DNA of 64,000 nucleotides from Halobacillus massiliensis (GTDB lineage Bacteria > Bacillota > Bacilli > Bacillales > Halobacillaceae): assembly GCF_900166625.1 (NCBI RefSeq), contig NZ_LT800499.1, forward strand, positions 1,692,114 to 1,756,113, given 5' to 3'. Each line of letters begins with the position of its first letter. Positions within the stretch are counted from its first letter, which is position 1. Both the position numbers and the translations under genes were made by a program. Positions 10,828-19,592 of this stretch are shown here, piece after piece. The notes under the pieces are model-generated. The model saw only the letters and a program-made list of their open reading frames with translations. It was not told the origin of the DNA and searched no databases.

Positions 10828-11724
10828 ATTAATATTGTTATTACTAATCCTCATGCTGGAAAGGGGAAAGCTTTAAAAATTCTTAAGCTAATTCAGGATG
10901 AACCTCTATTTAAGCAGGAAAAGTGCAGGTCCTATAAGACAAGTGGTCCAGGAGATGGCGAAAGACTTATCCGCTCACTTATAAAAATGCATACAGATTC
11001 CGTTAAAAGAGTGATTGTAATAGGAGGGGACGGAACACTCCATGAAGTGGTCAATGGCTTGTCCGGCTCTCCGCCTATCCCGATCGGTTTCATTCCCGCT
11101 GGCACGGGAAATGACTTTGCAAGAGGAGCAGAAATAAAAAAAGGTGGTGTCGAGCGATTTAAAGAGATCATCTTAAATGAAAAACTTACACAACTAAGGT
11201 TGGGAGAATACCGTCAAGATTTGAAAAACAGAGTTTTTTTGAACAGCCTGGGAGTCGGGCTGGACGGAGCAGTAGTGAGAAAGGCGGCCCTTCAGAAAAG
11301 AAAAACGATTCTCCCTTACGTCTCGGCATTACTAAAATCGCTCAGCAGTTTTAAAGAATTTGAGGCAGAAGTGATTATAGATAAAAAGAAACTAAGATGG
11401 AAAAGGTTTACGATGATAATCATTGCAAACCACCCCTATTTTGGAAAGGGTATGAAAATAGCCCCGCAATCTTCTATCGATAATCAGGAGTTTTCTGTCC
11501 TTATTGTAGAAGTTATGTCAAAATGGAAAATTCTCTTTTTGTTTATCTCGGTATTTTTTGGATACCACACCCGATTAAAAAAGGTCCATGAGATCAAAGG
11601 CAAATCGATTCAGATTTACCCTAAGGAAGTCATATTAGGACAAGCTGATGGCCAGCCTGTAGAAATAGGGAAGTGTGCAATCAGAAAATCTGCTCAGAAG
11701 AACCCCTTTATCTTGAAGGTGTAG
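10828..11724 (+). CDS. ytlR: Diacylglycerol/lipid kinase family protein (YtlR), no canonical start codon
   Basis: A 298-codon lipid kinase-type protein. The nucleotide-binding region has NPHAGKGKA near the N-terminus and GGDGTLHEVVNGL plus PAGTGNDFARG, all typical of the DagK/YegS family. The frame is open from a stop at 10822, but no ATG, GTG or TTG occurs before ATG 10987, which would delete the NPxAGKG motif. An ATT at 10828 lies seven bases after GGGAGAA and is the best apparent start. A starting point at 10987 would give 245 aa without the first strand. Sequence error at the start is the main alternative. Phosphorylates a lipid substrate that I cannot specify. Confidence 0.75.
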   Translation: MNIVITNPHAGKGKALKILKLIQDEPLFKQEKCRSYKTSGPGDGERLIRSLIKMHTDSVKRVIVIGGDGTLHEVVNGLSGSPPIPIGFIPAGTGNDFARGAEIKKGGVERFKEIILNEKLTQLRLGEYRQDLKNRVFLNSLGVGLDGAVVRKAALQKRKTILPYVSALLKSLSSFKEFEAEVIIDKKKLRWKRFTMIIIANHPYFGKGMKIAPQSSIDNQEFSVLIVEVMSKWKILFLFISVFFGYHTRLKKVHEIKGKSIQIYPKEVILGQADGQPVEIGKCAIRKSAQKNPFILKV

Positions 11725-11878
11725 TTATTTCTTGAAAAAAGCAATGCACTTAGGTTACTCTAAATTTAAGTGTCTATTTGTACTATGGAATAATGACTAT
11801 AGTTTTATTTAATAATGAGATTTACTAGAACACACTATAAAACGTGATACCATCACAGGAAGATTTGAGGAATTGAAG

Positions 11879-12685
11879 GTGAATTGGTTGGAAGATATTT
11901 TAGGACAAGACTGGACAATAACTCCTGCTGGAGGATCAACAGGAGAAGCATATTATGCTCAACATGAGGGTAAACGTTTATTCTTAAAGCGAAATTCTTC
12001 CCCCTTCCTTGCTGTACTTTCTGCTGAAGGTATCGTACCTAAGCTCGTATGGACAAAAAGGCTGGAAAACGGGGACGTTATCACAGCTCAGGAATGGTTG
12101 GAAGGTCGGGAATTAAACACCGAAGAAATGAAGCACCCGCGTGTAGCTGCCCTGCTAAGTAAAATTCACCATTCTACAGAATTACTTGATATGCTGATGA
12201 GAATCGGTAAGCACCCTTTAAAGCCTGAAGAGATCCTTATTGATTTAAAAGAGAATCAAAAGATATTGGATCAAATAGGTCCGCGGATTGAGGTCCATCA
12301 TGCCCTTAAGTATATTGAAAGCAGGGTCCAATATGTTTATTATGATAAACATGTTGTCTGTCACTGTGATACGAATCATAATAACTGGCTGCTGTCCTCT
12401 AATGATCATCTCTATTTAATTGATTGGGATAATGCGATGGTTGCAGATCCAGCACTTGATTTAGGGATGCTGCTCTATACCTATATTCCGAAGAATGAAT
12501 GGAGTCAGTGGATGAACCAGTATGGTATTACTCCTACAGATCATCTAATGGAGCGGATGAAGTGGTATGCTGTATCACAGTCGCTGTCTTTCATTCAATG
12601 GCACATGATGCGCGGGGAAGATAAAGAAGCTTCGATACGGATCAATAAACTAAACGATATGATGTTCCGCCATCATCTGAAATAA
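11879..12685 (+). CDS. ytmP: Aminoglycoside/choline phosphotransferase-like protein (YtmP)
   Basis: 268-aa small kinase-fold protein of the APH/choline kinase family. The catalytic loop is VCHCDTNHNNWLL (HxDxxxxN) followed by the metal-binding LIDWDNA and DLGMLL. Substrate unknown; these proteins often act on small hydroxyl compounds. I prefer GTG 11879 because GAGG lies eight bases before it; TTG at 11873 would leave only two bases. It precedes trmB in the same order as in B. subtilis and ends in a strong terminator. Confidence 0.85.
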   Translation: MNWLEDILGQDWTITPAGGSTGEAYYAQHEGKRLFLKRNSSPFLAVLSAEGIVPKLVWTKRLENGDVITAQEWLEGRELNTEEMKHPRVAALLSKIHHSTELLDMLMRIGKHPLKPEEILIDLKENQKILDQIGPRIEVHHALKYIESRVQYVYYDKHVVCHCDTNHNNWLLSSNDHLYLIDWDNAMVADPALDLGMLLYTYIPKNEWSQWMNQYGITPTDHLMERMKWYAVSQSLSFIQWHMMRGEDKEASIRINKLNDMMFRHHLK

Positions 12686-12723
12686 AAAAAGAAACTGACA
12701 GTTTACTTTTTAAACCGCTAAAA

Positions 12724-12769
12724 AAACTCTCCATCACCGGAATAAGTGGCCGGTAATGGAGAGTTTTTT
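12724..12769 (+). terminator. Terminator of ytmP
   Basis: Long stem AAACTCTCCATCACCGG paired with CCGGTAATGGAGAGTTT, one bulge, then TTTTTT. It also faces the 3' end of the small minus-strand ORF at 12781. Confidence 0.9.
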
Positions 12770-12780
12770 CTATTTGAATC

Positions 12781-12939
12781 TTAAGAAAAGGTAGCATATT
12801 TAACTTTTTTCTCACGAACTTCCGAACTTAGCTTTTCATTAAGTTTTTCAAATGGATAAATGAAAACGGCGTAACCAGCGAATAGAAAAGAAAAAACGGA
12901 TAAAACAAGAACCTCAGCAGTTTTTGTAAACAATGTCAT
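12781..12939 (-). CDS. Small single-pass membrane protein, 52 aa
   Basis: A short reading frame with one hydrophobic helix (VLVLSVFSFLFAGYAVFIYP, about residues 10-29) followed by a charged tail (EKLNEKLSSEVREKKVKYAT). Such an amphipathic layout is typical of real small membrane proteins. A GGGGAGTG sits about 12 bases before the ATG, a long spacing. A perfect CcpA-binding consensus lies about 60 bases upstream. Family not recognised; it is not the YtzH found at this place in B. subtilis. Confidence 0.6.
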   Translation of the reverse strand: MTLFTKTAEVLVLSVFSFLFAGYAVFIYPFEKLNEKLSSEVREKKVKYATFS

Positions 12940-12998
12940 AAAAGTAAGCTACACTCCCCATAAAGTATTTAATATTCACATAGTACACATCATAAACT

Positions 12999-13012
12999 AG
13001 GAAGCGTTTACA
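12999..13012 (-). promoter_or_regulatory. Candidate CcpA-binding (cre) site
   Basis: On the minus strand TGTAAACGCTTCCT fits the cre consensus TGWAARCGYTWNCW at all 14 positions. It lies between the small membrane-protein gene (minus) and trmB (plus), 60 bases upstream of the former. The plus-strand reading matches 12 of 14. Confidence 0.5.
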
Positions 13013-13206
13013 AACCAACAGTTAGTTTTTAGGGAAATGGACCAACTTTAAGCATTCCATTTAATATAGAAGGGTTAACGTATTAATAGTATGTATTTTG
13101 GCGGTATAATCCTGTTTTCTCCGTTATCCTCCATTTATTATAAAAACTTTTATCATAGTAGGTTTCATGATAAGATTTTGAAAGACAAGAAGGAGGATAT
13201 CAACAT

Positions 13207-13848
13207 ATGCGTTTAAGAAACAAACCTTGGGCCGATGACTTTATGAGAGAGAATGATAACATTGTTATACAAAATACATTTGACTATAAAGGAAATTGGC
13301 AGGAAGCTTTTAATAAGAAACAGCCGCTCCACTTAGAGATCGGTTCAGGGAAAGGACAGTTTATTTCAGGAATGGGAAAACAGCATCCTGAATTTAACTT
13401 TATCGGTGTAGAGAGAGTAAAAAGCGTCATTGTAGGTGCCTTAAAAAAAGTACTTGATGCAGAAACTGAAAATGTAAGATTAGTGAATGAAGATGCAGAG
13501 GATCTAAGGGATATGTTCGCTGAAAATGAGGTTGATCACTTGTACCTTAACTTTTCTGATCCATGGCCAAAAAATCGTCATGAGAAGCGTCGTTTAACCT
13601 ATCACGCCTTTTTAGAACAGTATGAAGCAATTCTTAAGGATAATGGAAAAATTACATTTAAAACCGATAACCGTGGGTTATTTGAATACTCGTTAGCCAG
13701 TTTTTCTCAATACGGAATGATTATAGAGGAAGTTTCACTGGACTTACATTCTCTTGAGGATGATCTAAATATAATGACAGAGTATGAAGAAAAATTTTCA
13801 GCTAAAGGACAGCCGATTTACCGATGTCGTGCAAAGTTCAATATATGA
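13207..13848 (+). CDS. trmB: tRNA (guanine(46)-N7)-methyltransferase TrmB
   Basis: 213-aa SAM-dependent methyltransferase forming m7G46 in the tRNA variable loop. The SAM motif is LEIGSGKGQFI (about residues 39-49), and the family signature NFSDPWPKNRHEKRRL with its aspartate and arginines follows near residues 117-132. An AAGGAGG ribosome site precedes the ATG by eight bases. B. subtilis YtmQ/TrmB stands in the same place, between ytmP and ytnP. Confidence 0.96.
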   Translation: MRLRNKPWADDFMRENDNIVIQNTFDYKGNWQEAFNKKQPLHLEIGSGKGQFISGMGKQHPEFNFIGVERVKSVIVGALKKVLDAETENVRLVNEDAEDLRDMFAENEVDHLYLNFSDPWPKNRHEKRRLTYHAFLEQYEAILKDNGKITFKTDNRGLFEYSLASFSQYGMIIEEVSLDLHSLEDDLNIMTEYEEKFSAKGQPIYRCRAKFNI

Positions 13849-13910
13849 TATCGCTTTCATTCTACCTTCGGTATGATAAAATAACATCATAATACCGGGG
13901 GTGAATTTTT

Positions 13911-14771
13911 ATGGAATCTATGAATATAGGTGTTGCGAAGCTTACTTGGTTAAACGGCGGAGTTACTCATTTAGATGGTGGTGCAATGTTTGGAGTAGTA
14001 CCGCGGGCTTTATGGAGCAAAAAGTATCCTGTTAATGAAAAAAACCAGATTGAGCTGAGGACCGATCCAATTCTTCTGCAGACTGGCGGTAAGAATATTT
14101 TGATCGATTCAGGTATTGGAAATGACAAAATGAATGAAAAACTGAAACGAAATTTTGGCGTTAAAGAGGAATCCCATATTGTACAGGATTTAGAGCAGCT
14201 CGGATTAGATCGCGAGGATATTGATGTCATCTGTATGACACATATGCATTTTGATCATGCATGTGGGTTAACCTATTTCGAAGGTGAGCAGCTCTTCTCT
14301 AGTTTTCCTAAGGCAGAAATTTATACAAGCCAAGTGGAATGGGATGAAATGAGGCGTCCCAATATGAGATCTAAAAATACATACTGGGAATCAAACTGGC
14401 GGGCCATCGAAGAACAAGTTCTTCCGTTTAAGGAGCAAAAAGAAATCGTTCCCGGACTGCGGATGATTCATACGAGCGGTCACAGTAATGGCCATGCAAT
14501 CATCGTATTTGAACAGGAAGATGATATATTTATTCACATGGCTGATTTAATGCCTACACATGCTCATCAGAACCCGCTTTGGGCGCTTGCTTACGATGAT
14601 TATCCTGTAACTTCTGTTCATGAAAAAGATAAATGGATGAAATTTGGCTATGGTAAACAGGCGTGGTATACCTTTTATCATGATGCTGTTTACAGGGCCA
14701 TAAAGTTCGATGAAAATGGGGAGACCATTGATAAGATTGATAAGCCTAAATCTGAGTATTCAGCGAAATAA
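13911..14771 (+). CDS. ytnP: Metallo-beta-lactamase-fold hydrolase YtnP (lactonase-like)
   Basis: 286-aa MBL-fold metalloenzyme. The zinc motif is [11 protein letters not shown] (His111, His113, Asp115, His116), with a downstream SGHSNGH histidine and an aspartate in HMADLMP. B. subtilis YtnP is an AHL-lactonase homologue that interferes with signals of competitors; the natural substrate here is unproven. The ribosome site GGGGGTG precedes ATG 13911; a second ATG three codons later is possible. It ends at a strong terminator. Confidence 0.9.
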   Translation: MESMNIGVAKLTWLNGGVTHLDGGAMFGVVPRALWSKKYPVNEKNQIELRTDPILLQTGGKNILIDSGIGNDKMNEKLKRNFGVKEESHIVQDLEQLGLDREDIDVICMTHMHFDHACGLTYFEGEQLFSSFPKAEIYTSQVEWDEMRRPNMRSKNTYWESNWRAIEEQVLPFKEQKEIVPGLRMIHTSGHSNGHAIIVFEQEDDIFIHMADLMPTHAHQNPLWALAYDDYPVTSVHEKDKWMKFGYGKQAWYTFYHDAVYRAIKFDENGETIDKIDKPKSEYSAK

Positions 14772-14775
14772 AAGA

Positions 14776-14805
14776 AGCCCCCGTTCGAAATAGAACGGGG
14801 GCTCT
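14776..14805. terminator. Bidirectional terminator between ytnP and PepSY gene
   Basis: Perfect 11-bp GC-rich stem AGCCCCCGTTC with a 6-base loop. It separates two convergent genes. Confidence 0.88.
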
Positions 14806-14816
14806 TACTCATAGAA

Positions 14817-15137
14817 TTAAGAAGCACTTTGCTCGGCTACATCAATGATTGTTCCTGTTTCTGAATCGATAAAGAATTCATACTGTGACGTTTCACCGTC
14901 TTGATTTTTGGAAATTCCTCCACGATATACATCATAGTTAATACCGTTTTTGTTAAACTCTTCTGGTTTCATGTAAATCCAGGAACCGCTGATCGGTCCT
15001 TGTTTTTTAAATGCTTCTTTGGCAATTTTAAGAGCTTTCTCTGGAGTGACGCCCTGTTTGTTGGCTACCTGATCTTTTACAACATACCCAGCCAGTGCTC
15101 CAACACCTGCAGCTATGGCAACTTTTTTCCAATTCAT
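14817..15137 (-). CDS. ytzB: PepSY-domain protein (YtzB-like)
   Basis: 106-aa protein with a short N-terminal hydrophobic stretch (VAIAAGVGALAGYVV, residues 6-20), which may act as a signal or anchor, and one PepSY domain (EKALKIAKEAFKKQG to the C-terminal EFFIDSETGTIIDV). PepSY domains commonly inhibit or modulate peptidases or sense ligands at the cell surface. It is convergent with ytnP and diverges from an M42 peptidase gene, but a link between the two is only a guess. Confidence 0.8.
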   Translation of the reverse strand: MNWKKVAIAAGVGALAGYVVKDQVANKQGVTPEKALKIAKEAFKKQGPISGSWIYMKPEEFNKNGINYDVYRGGISKNQDGETSQYEFFIDSETGTIIDVAEQSAS

Positions 15138-15288
15138 AGTTCACTCACCTCTAATTTCAGTATACTAACTATCAGTATACAAGAATTTCCCCTTAAAAGG
15201 AAATTAAAACATCAGATAGGATTTGTAGAAACTGACTCGGTTTTCAGATAAACTATAACCAGATACTTGAAAAGGAGATGTACATAAA

Positions 15289-16356
15289 ATGAATCTAGTC
15301 ACACAGGATTTGTTTAAAAACCTTACTGAACTTCCTGGTGCTCCAGGCAATGAACATCTTGTCCGCCGTTTCATGAAAAATGAACTTGAGAAATATTCAG
15401 ATGAGATCATTCAAGATGGATTGGGGGGAGTCTTTGGTGTCCGAAAAGGCAAGGGCCCCCGTATTATGGTAGCGGGCCATATGGATGAAGTCGGCTTTAT
15501 GGTAACTCAAATTACGAAGAACGGGATGCTGCGTTTCCAAACATTAGGCGGCTGGTGGAACCAGGTGCTTTTGGCACAGCGTGTTCAGGTAATTACTGAA
15601 AATGGCCCTGTTATTGGTGTGATTGGTTCAATTCCTCCACATAATCTTACACCTGAACAAAGAAGAAAACCGATGGAAATTAAGAATATGATGATTGATA
15701 TAGGTGCGGATGACAAAGAAGACGTAAAATCAATGGGAATAAAGCCAGGACAGCAAATCGTTCCTTTATGTCCTTTTACCCCGATGGCGAATAAAAAGAA
15801 AATTTTAGCTAAAGCGTGGGACAACCGCTATGGCTGCGGGCTGGCTATTGAGCTTCTGAAAGAATTAAAAGATGAGAAACTTCCTAACCATTTATTTTCA
15901 GGAGCCACCGTACAGGAAGAAGTAGGACTCCGCGGCGCCCAGGCAGCCTCCCAGATGATTGACCCTGATCTGTTCTATGCACTTGATGCTTCTCCCGCAA
16001 ACGACATGAGCGGAGATGATAAAGAGTTTGGTCAGTTAGGGAAAGGTGCTCTCCTGCGTATTCTCGATAAATCAATGGTGACACACAGGGGAATGAGAGA
16101 TTTAATTTTAGATACAGCAGAAACACATGATATTCCTTATCAGTACTTTATTTCTCAAGGCGGCACAGATGCTGGCAGGGTTCATACGACAAACCAGGGA
16201 GTTCCTTCAGCTGTAATTGGCATTTGCTCCAGGTATATTCACACTTCTTCATCAATTATTCACGTCGATGACTATGCTGCAGCTAAAGAATTACTTGTAA
16301 AACTTATAAAAACAACCGACCAATCCACGGTCGACTCTATTAAAGCAAGGGTGTAA
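15289..16356 (+). CDS. ytoP: M42-family glutamyl aminopeptidase-like protein (YtoP)
   Basis: 355-aa cytosolic metallo-aminopeptidase of the M42 (PepA/FrvX/cellulase M-like) family, which assemble as large shells. Metal ligands appear in [10 protein letters not shown] (His66 area), [20 protein letters not shown] (catalytic Glu) and the C-terminal [20 protein letters not shown] precedes the ATG. B. subtilis YtoP is the match. The next gene begins 74 bases later and may be co-transcribed. Confidence 0.9.
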   Translation: MNLVTQDLFKNLTELPGAPGNEHLVRRFMKNELEKYSDEIIQDGLGGVFGVRKGKGPRIMVAGHMDEVGFMVTQITKNGMLRFQTLGGWWNQVLLAQRVQVITENGPVIGVIGSIPPHNLTPEQRRKPMEIKNMMIDIGADDKEDVKSMGIKPGQQIVPLCPFTPMANKKKILAKAWDNRYGCGLAIELLKELKDEKLPNHLFSGATVQEEVGLRGAQAASQMIDPDLFYALDASPANDMSGDDKEFGQLGKGALLRILDKSMVTHRGMRDLILDTAETHDIPYQYFISQGGTDAGRVHTTNQGVPSAVIGICSRYIHTSSSIIHVDDYAAAKELLVKLIKTTDQSTVDSIKARV

Positions 16357-16430
16357 ACTAAGGCTTCTTAACCAGTGTATATGGTTTAGCCTTTATTCTA
16401 ACTACAGGCGAAACGGGGAGGTCAAACTTC

Positions 16431-16949
16431 ATGAAAATATACGTTGGCTCATTGAATCCAACAAAGATCGCAGCGGTACAAAAAGAATTTCCGTTTGACG
16501 ACATAGTAGAAGTAGAAGTGGAATCAAAGGTAGCGGCTCAGCCGTTTTCTGATGAAGAAACCCTGGAAGGCGCGATTAACAGAGCTCGGGAATGCGCCAT
16601 GATGCAAAAAAGTCAGCTTGGCATCGGACTAGAGGGCGGTGTAATGGAAGTTGAGGGAGATTTATATCTCTGTAATTGGGGGGCTTTAGTGGATAATAAA
16701 GAAAATATATACAAAGCCAGCGGCGCCCGTATTCCCCTTCCTGAGGAGGTCCAGAGAGGTTTGGAAACCGGCCGGGAATTAGGAGAGGTTATGGATGCTT
16801 ATACGAAAAAATCCAACATTAGCCACAAAGAAGGGGCCGTTGGAATCTTTACGAATTCTCAAGTTGAGCGTGGTGAGATGTTCTCCCATGTCGTTAAACT
16901 CTTAAAAGGCCAGTGGGAGCATGCTAACTTAGAAAGAAAAAATACTTGA
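16431..16949 (+). CDS. DUF84 / YjjX-type inosine-xanthosine triphosphatase-like protein
   Basis: 172-aa protein of the DUF84 (YjjX) family, Maf/HAM1-related nucleotide pyrophosphatases that remove non-canonical purine triphosphates such as ITP and XTP. The phosphate-binding start MKIYVGSLNPTKIAAV, the central LGIGLEGGVMEV and the KEGAVGIFT segment are characteristic. Activity is inferred from family. GGGAGG lies before the ATG, and a strong terminator follows, after which the first repeat island begins. Confidence 0.88.
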   Translation: MKIYVGSLNPTKIAAVQKEFPFDDIVEVEVESKVAAQPFSDEETLEGAINRARECAMMQKSQLGIGLEGGVMEVEGDLYLCNWGALVDNKENIYKASGARIPLPEEVQRGLETGRELGEVMDAYTKKSNISHKEGAVGIFTNSQVERGEMFSHVVKLLKGQWEHANLERKNT

Positions 16950-16963
16950 AGTCCAGTAACAAT

Positions 16964-17005
16964 AAAAGCAGCCGCCTGTAATTCAAAGGCGGCTGCTTTT
17001 ATTTG
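16964..17005 (+). terminator. Terminator after the YjjX-like gene
   Basis: Perfect 14-bp stem AAAAGCAGCCGCCT with a 9-base loop, ending in TTTT. Confidence 0.9.
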
Positions 17006-17279
17006 AAGGGTTTATAAATATTATTTTATATAACAAGATTTATTTTCCATGTGGAACGGTGGGCTTCCAAGCAGGCTTCTTTGATTCTCACCAAACGGGA
17101 AGAGAGTCCCGTTTGCTTGTATATAGATAACCGGGCCTGGTGAAAGACTGGCTTTCCGTGGGCGAACGGTGAGCTTCCTCGGGCTTATATCATTCCGGGA
17201 TCTCACCTTTGTTCTGTACTCCCATAAAGGGTTCTTAGATTAAAGAGAATTCTGTTCCGTTTGCCTGAAAATGAGAACC

Positions 17280-17398
17280 GGACCGGGGGAAACAACTCGC
17301 TTTCCATGGGTGCACGGTGAGCTTCCTCGGGCTTTTAGCACTCCGGGATCTCACCCTGTTCTATCCTCCCATAGGAGTCTCGCCGTTTCCCCCGGCCC
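17280..17398 (-). repeat. Full type-A palindrome (island 1)
   Basis: About 119 bp that folds back on itself. The outer arms end in GGGGGAAAC/GTTTCCCCC, the middle holds GGTGAGCTTCCTCGGGC and the GGGATCTCACC partner. Flanked by TTCCGTTTGCC upstream and AACGGAAC at about 17417. Orientation is reversed relative to the copy at 60557. Confidence 0.85.
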
Positions 17399-17500
17399 TT
17401 TATGTTTTTTAAGAGTAACGGAACATTATGTTAGAGAAAACTATTTCCTGTAAAGTGGTTACTGAAACTACAGCGTTCCGTTCATACCATCGCCGTTAAA

Positions 17501-17612
17501 GAGGCTGGGAAATGGCGAGACTCCAGCAGGGAGATAGGGCCAAGGTGAGATCCGCGAGTGCAACGAGCTAGCTCACTGGCTCCCCACGGAAAGCGAGCGA
17601 TTACCCAGCCGC
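17501..17612 (+). repeat. Full type-B palindrome (island 1)
   Basis: About 112 bp: GAGGCTGGGAAATGGCGAGA, a central arm pair GGTGAGATCC...GAGCTAGCTCACT and the closing GATTACCCAGCC. Flanked by GCGTTCCGTT at about 17473 and AAACGGAAC at about 17632. Confidence 0.85.
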
Positions 17613-17843
17613 GTTTCTCCGTACTTGATAAACGGAACAGGTCTTTCTCTTTCACCATTAAGAAGAATATAAAGCAATAACGAGACTCTAGCAGGGAGAT
17701 AGAGCCAGGTGAGATCCACGAGTGCAGCGAGCTAGCTCACCGGCTCCCGTGGAAAGCGAGCGATTTCCGAGCCGCTTTTCACTTTCTTCAGTAAACAAAA
17801 CAGCTTATTTACGCAATTAGAAACGAGTAAGATTAAAGGGATT

Positions 17844-17893
17844 AAAAGAAATGCACACCTGCTTTTGTTCACAGGTGTGCATTTCTTTTTTTA
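17844..17893. terminator. Bidirectional terminator next to ytoQ
   Basis: Perfect 18-bp stem (AAAAGAAATGCACACCTG and complement) with a 10-base loop and T runs on both strands, overlapping the ytoQ stop codon. Confidence 0.88.
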
Positions 17894-18331
17894 TTCAAAT
17901 ACGTAAGCGAGAACATCGATGGCCTGGTCAATCGTTTCTACTGTTACATTGGCTTGATTAGAAAGTTCTTTAAGCGGATGTATCAATGATTCAGGGCGAA
18001 TCAATATTAATGGTTTATTAGCTTTTAAGGCGATACCGGCATCCATAGCCGTATTCCACTGCTTATATTTTTCTCCGAACAGAGCAATTACTGCGTCAGA
18101 TTTTTGAAGCAGAAGTTCTGTACGAAAGTTATTAATATCTGAAGCGGCATCATCGACAAAGAGCTTGCCCGGCTGTTCTCCCAAAATTTCTTCCCCAATC
18201 CGGTCAGAAAGTTCATGGTTTTCCTGAGGACCCGTAAAATTGATAGATAGTCCCTTTTCTTTTGCTTTTTCTCTTATTTCATTGCGCCATTCATCATGAA
18301 TCTGACCGGCAAGGTAGATTGTAAGATCCAT
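17891..18331 (-). CDS. ytoQ: YtoQ family protein (nucleoside deoxyribosyltransferase-like)
   Basis: 146-aa protein of the YtoQ family, related to nucleoside 2-deoxyribosyltransferase folds (LTIYLAGQIHDEWRNEI at the N-terminus, SDAVIALFGEKYKQWNTAMD with a Glu-like active region later). Enzymatic role is unproven. I chose ATG 18331 (MDLTIYLAGQ) because AAAGG lies nine bases before it; the in-frame ATG three codons earlier overlaps that ribosome site. It stands alone between repeat island 1 and the EIIC-like gene. Confidence 0.85.
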   Translation of the reverse strand: MDLTIYLAGQIHDEWRNEIREKAKEKGLSINFTGPQENHELSDRIGEEILGEQPGKLFVDDAASDINNFRTELLLQKSDAVIALFGEKYKQWNTAMDAGIALKANKPLILIRPESLIHPLKELSNQANVTVETIDQAIDVLAYVFE

Positions 18332-18477
18332 AAAATACATCCTTTCTTCTTTTTATAAATTAAGTATGACTAATAAGAGTCAGCTTTGTCCAATTATTAA
18401 ACACACACTGCATGTTTAATAAGAATTAAGGTAATAAAACATAATAACGATAGAAAAGATAAAGGTTTCCAAGTGTC

Positions 18478-18506
18478 TTTACACATGTAAAATTATTTAG
18501 TACTAT
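18478..18506 (+). promoter_or_regulatory. Candidate sigma-A promoter for the EIIC-like gene
   Basis: TTTACA, a 17-base spacer, then TACTAT, about 30 bases upstream of the GTG start. Confidence 0.5.
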
Positions 18507-18536
18507 TAAGAGCGGTAAAGGAAGGGGAGGCTGGCA

Positions 18537-19556
18537 GTGGTTAAGGATTTCTTAAGGAAAAAAGGGGTAATTATAAGTGCCCATACTTATTTAATAACGG
18601 CTTTAAGCTACATGGCTCTTGGATTATTTTCATCACTGATTATTGGGCTGATCATAAAGACAATCGGTGATCAGCTGGGTATAAATATTCTTACAGAAAT
18701 GGGCAGTTTTGCAATGGATGTTAAAATTTGGGGAGGTGCGATAGGAGTAGCCATTGCCTATGGGTTAAAAGCTCCTCCGCTCGTCCTGTTTGCGGCATTG
18801 TTCAGCGGCGCATTTGGAGCAGAACTGGGGGGGCCGGCAGGTAGTTATGCTTCCGCATTAATAGCAACAGAATTCGGGAAACTGATTAGCAAAGAAACTA
18901 GACTCGATATCATTTTAACTCCGTTAGTAACCATATTTACCGGCTTTTTAGTAGGATCTTTTATCGGACCGCCTATTAATCAATTTATGACGGGCTTTGG
19001 AGAAGTTATAAACTGGGCAGCTTATCAGCAGCCGTTACTCATGGGGATCATCATTGCGGTGCTGATGGGATTGGCATTGACCGCACCGATATCCAGTCTG
19101 GCCATTGCTTTAATGCTTTCAATTGATGGGATAGCAGCCGGAGCTGCCACTGTTGGTTGTGCTGCGCAAATGGTCGGATTTGCAACAATCAGTTATCGAG
19201 ACAATGGGATTGGCGGGGCTATTGCCCAGGGGATAGGAACTTCAATGCTCCAGGTTGCGAATATCATAAGAAATCCTATGATTCTCCTGCCTCCTACAAT
19301 AGCAGGAGCAATATTAGGACCTGTTTCTACAGCTTGGCTTGCGTTGGAAAATAATGCGGCTGGAGCAGGGATGGGGACTAGTGGGTTAGTCGGACAGATT
19401 ATGACATTTGAAACGAATGGATTTAACTGGGATATCGCTATTATTATCCTTTTCTTACATTTTATTGCACCTGCAATTATCAGTTTTACAATCGCCGTCT
19501 GGCTGAGGAAAAAAGGCTGGGTCAAGCCTGGAGACATGGTGATTGAATATCAGTGA
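18537..19556 (+). CDS. Orphan PTS EIIC-like membrane transporter
   Basis: 339-aa membrane protein with about 8-10 hydrophobic segments and glycine/alanine-rich helices, matching the EIIC-type family PF13303 as I know it (KAPPLVLFAALFSGAFGAELGG; AGAGMGTSGLVGQ). No IIA, IIB or HPr genes are adjacent, so it may borrow them or act as a facilitator. The GTG start follows GGGGAGG. B. subtilis has a comparable lone gene in this region only as far as I can recall; the substrate is unknown. ytpP follows 36 bases later. Confidence 0.8.
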   Translation: MVKDFLRKKGVIISAHTYLITALSYMALGLFSSLIIGLIIKTIGDQLGINILTEMGSFAMDVKIWGGAIGVAIAYGLKAPPLVLFAALFSGAFGAELGGPAGSYASALIATEFGKLISKETRLDIILTPLVTIFTGFLVGSFIGPPINQFMTGFGEVINWAAYQQPLLMGIIIAVLMGLALTAPISSLAIALMLSIDGIAAGAATVGCAAQMVGFATISYRDNGIGGAIAQGIGTSMLQVANIIRNPMILLPPTIAGAILGPVSTAWLALENNAAGAGMGTSGLVGQIMTFETNGFNWDIAIIILFLHFIAPAIISFTIAVWLRKKGWVKPGDMVIEYQ

Positions 19557-19592
19557 AGCTGTGCTAGAATAAAGCGCGGAGGTGTTTTTACT

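Larger units (their letters stand above)
17030..17815. repeat. Repeat island 1: five palindromic modules (order A', A', A, B, B')
   Basis: A non-coding island of long imperfect palindromes. Partial A copies occupy about 17041-17117 and 17118-17225, a full A module 17280-17398 (arms CCGGGGGAAAC and GTTTCCCCCGG), a full B module 17501-17612 (arms GAGGCTGGGAAAT and near-complement) and a second B-like module 17681-17774. Modules are bracketed by inverted GTTCCGTT and AACGGAAC motifs. The same module types occur at 40277-40868 and 60359-60784. Small ORFs inside are palindrome artefacts. Confidence 0.9.

Noticed and set aside
17021..17453. 60- and 61-codon frames in repeat island 1
   Set aside because: They translate palindromic repeat modules and recur only because the repeat recurs (same SPGS/GELPRAFS strings at 60451-60726).
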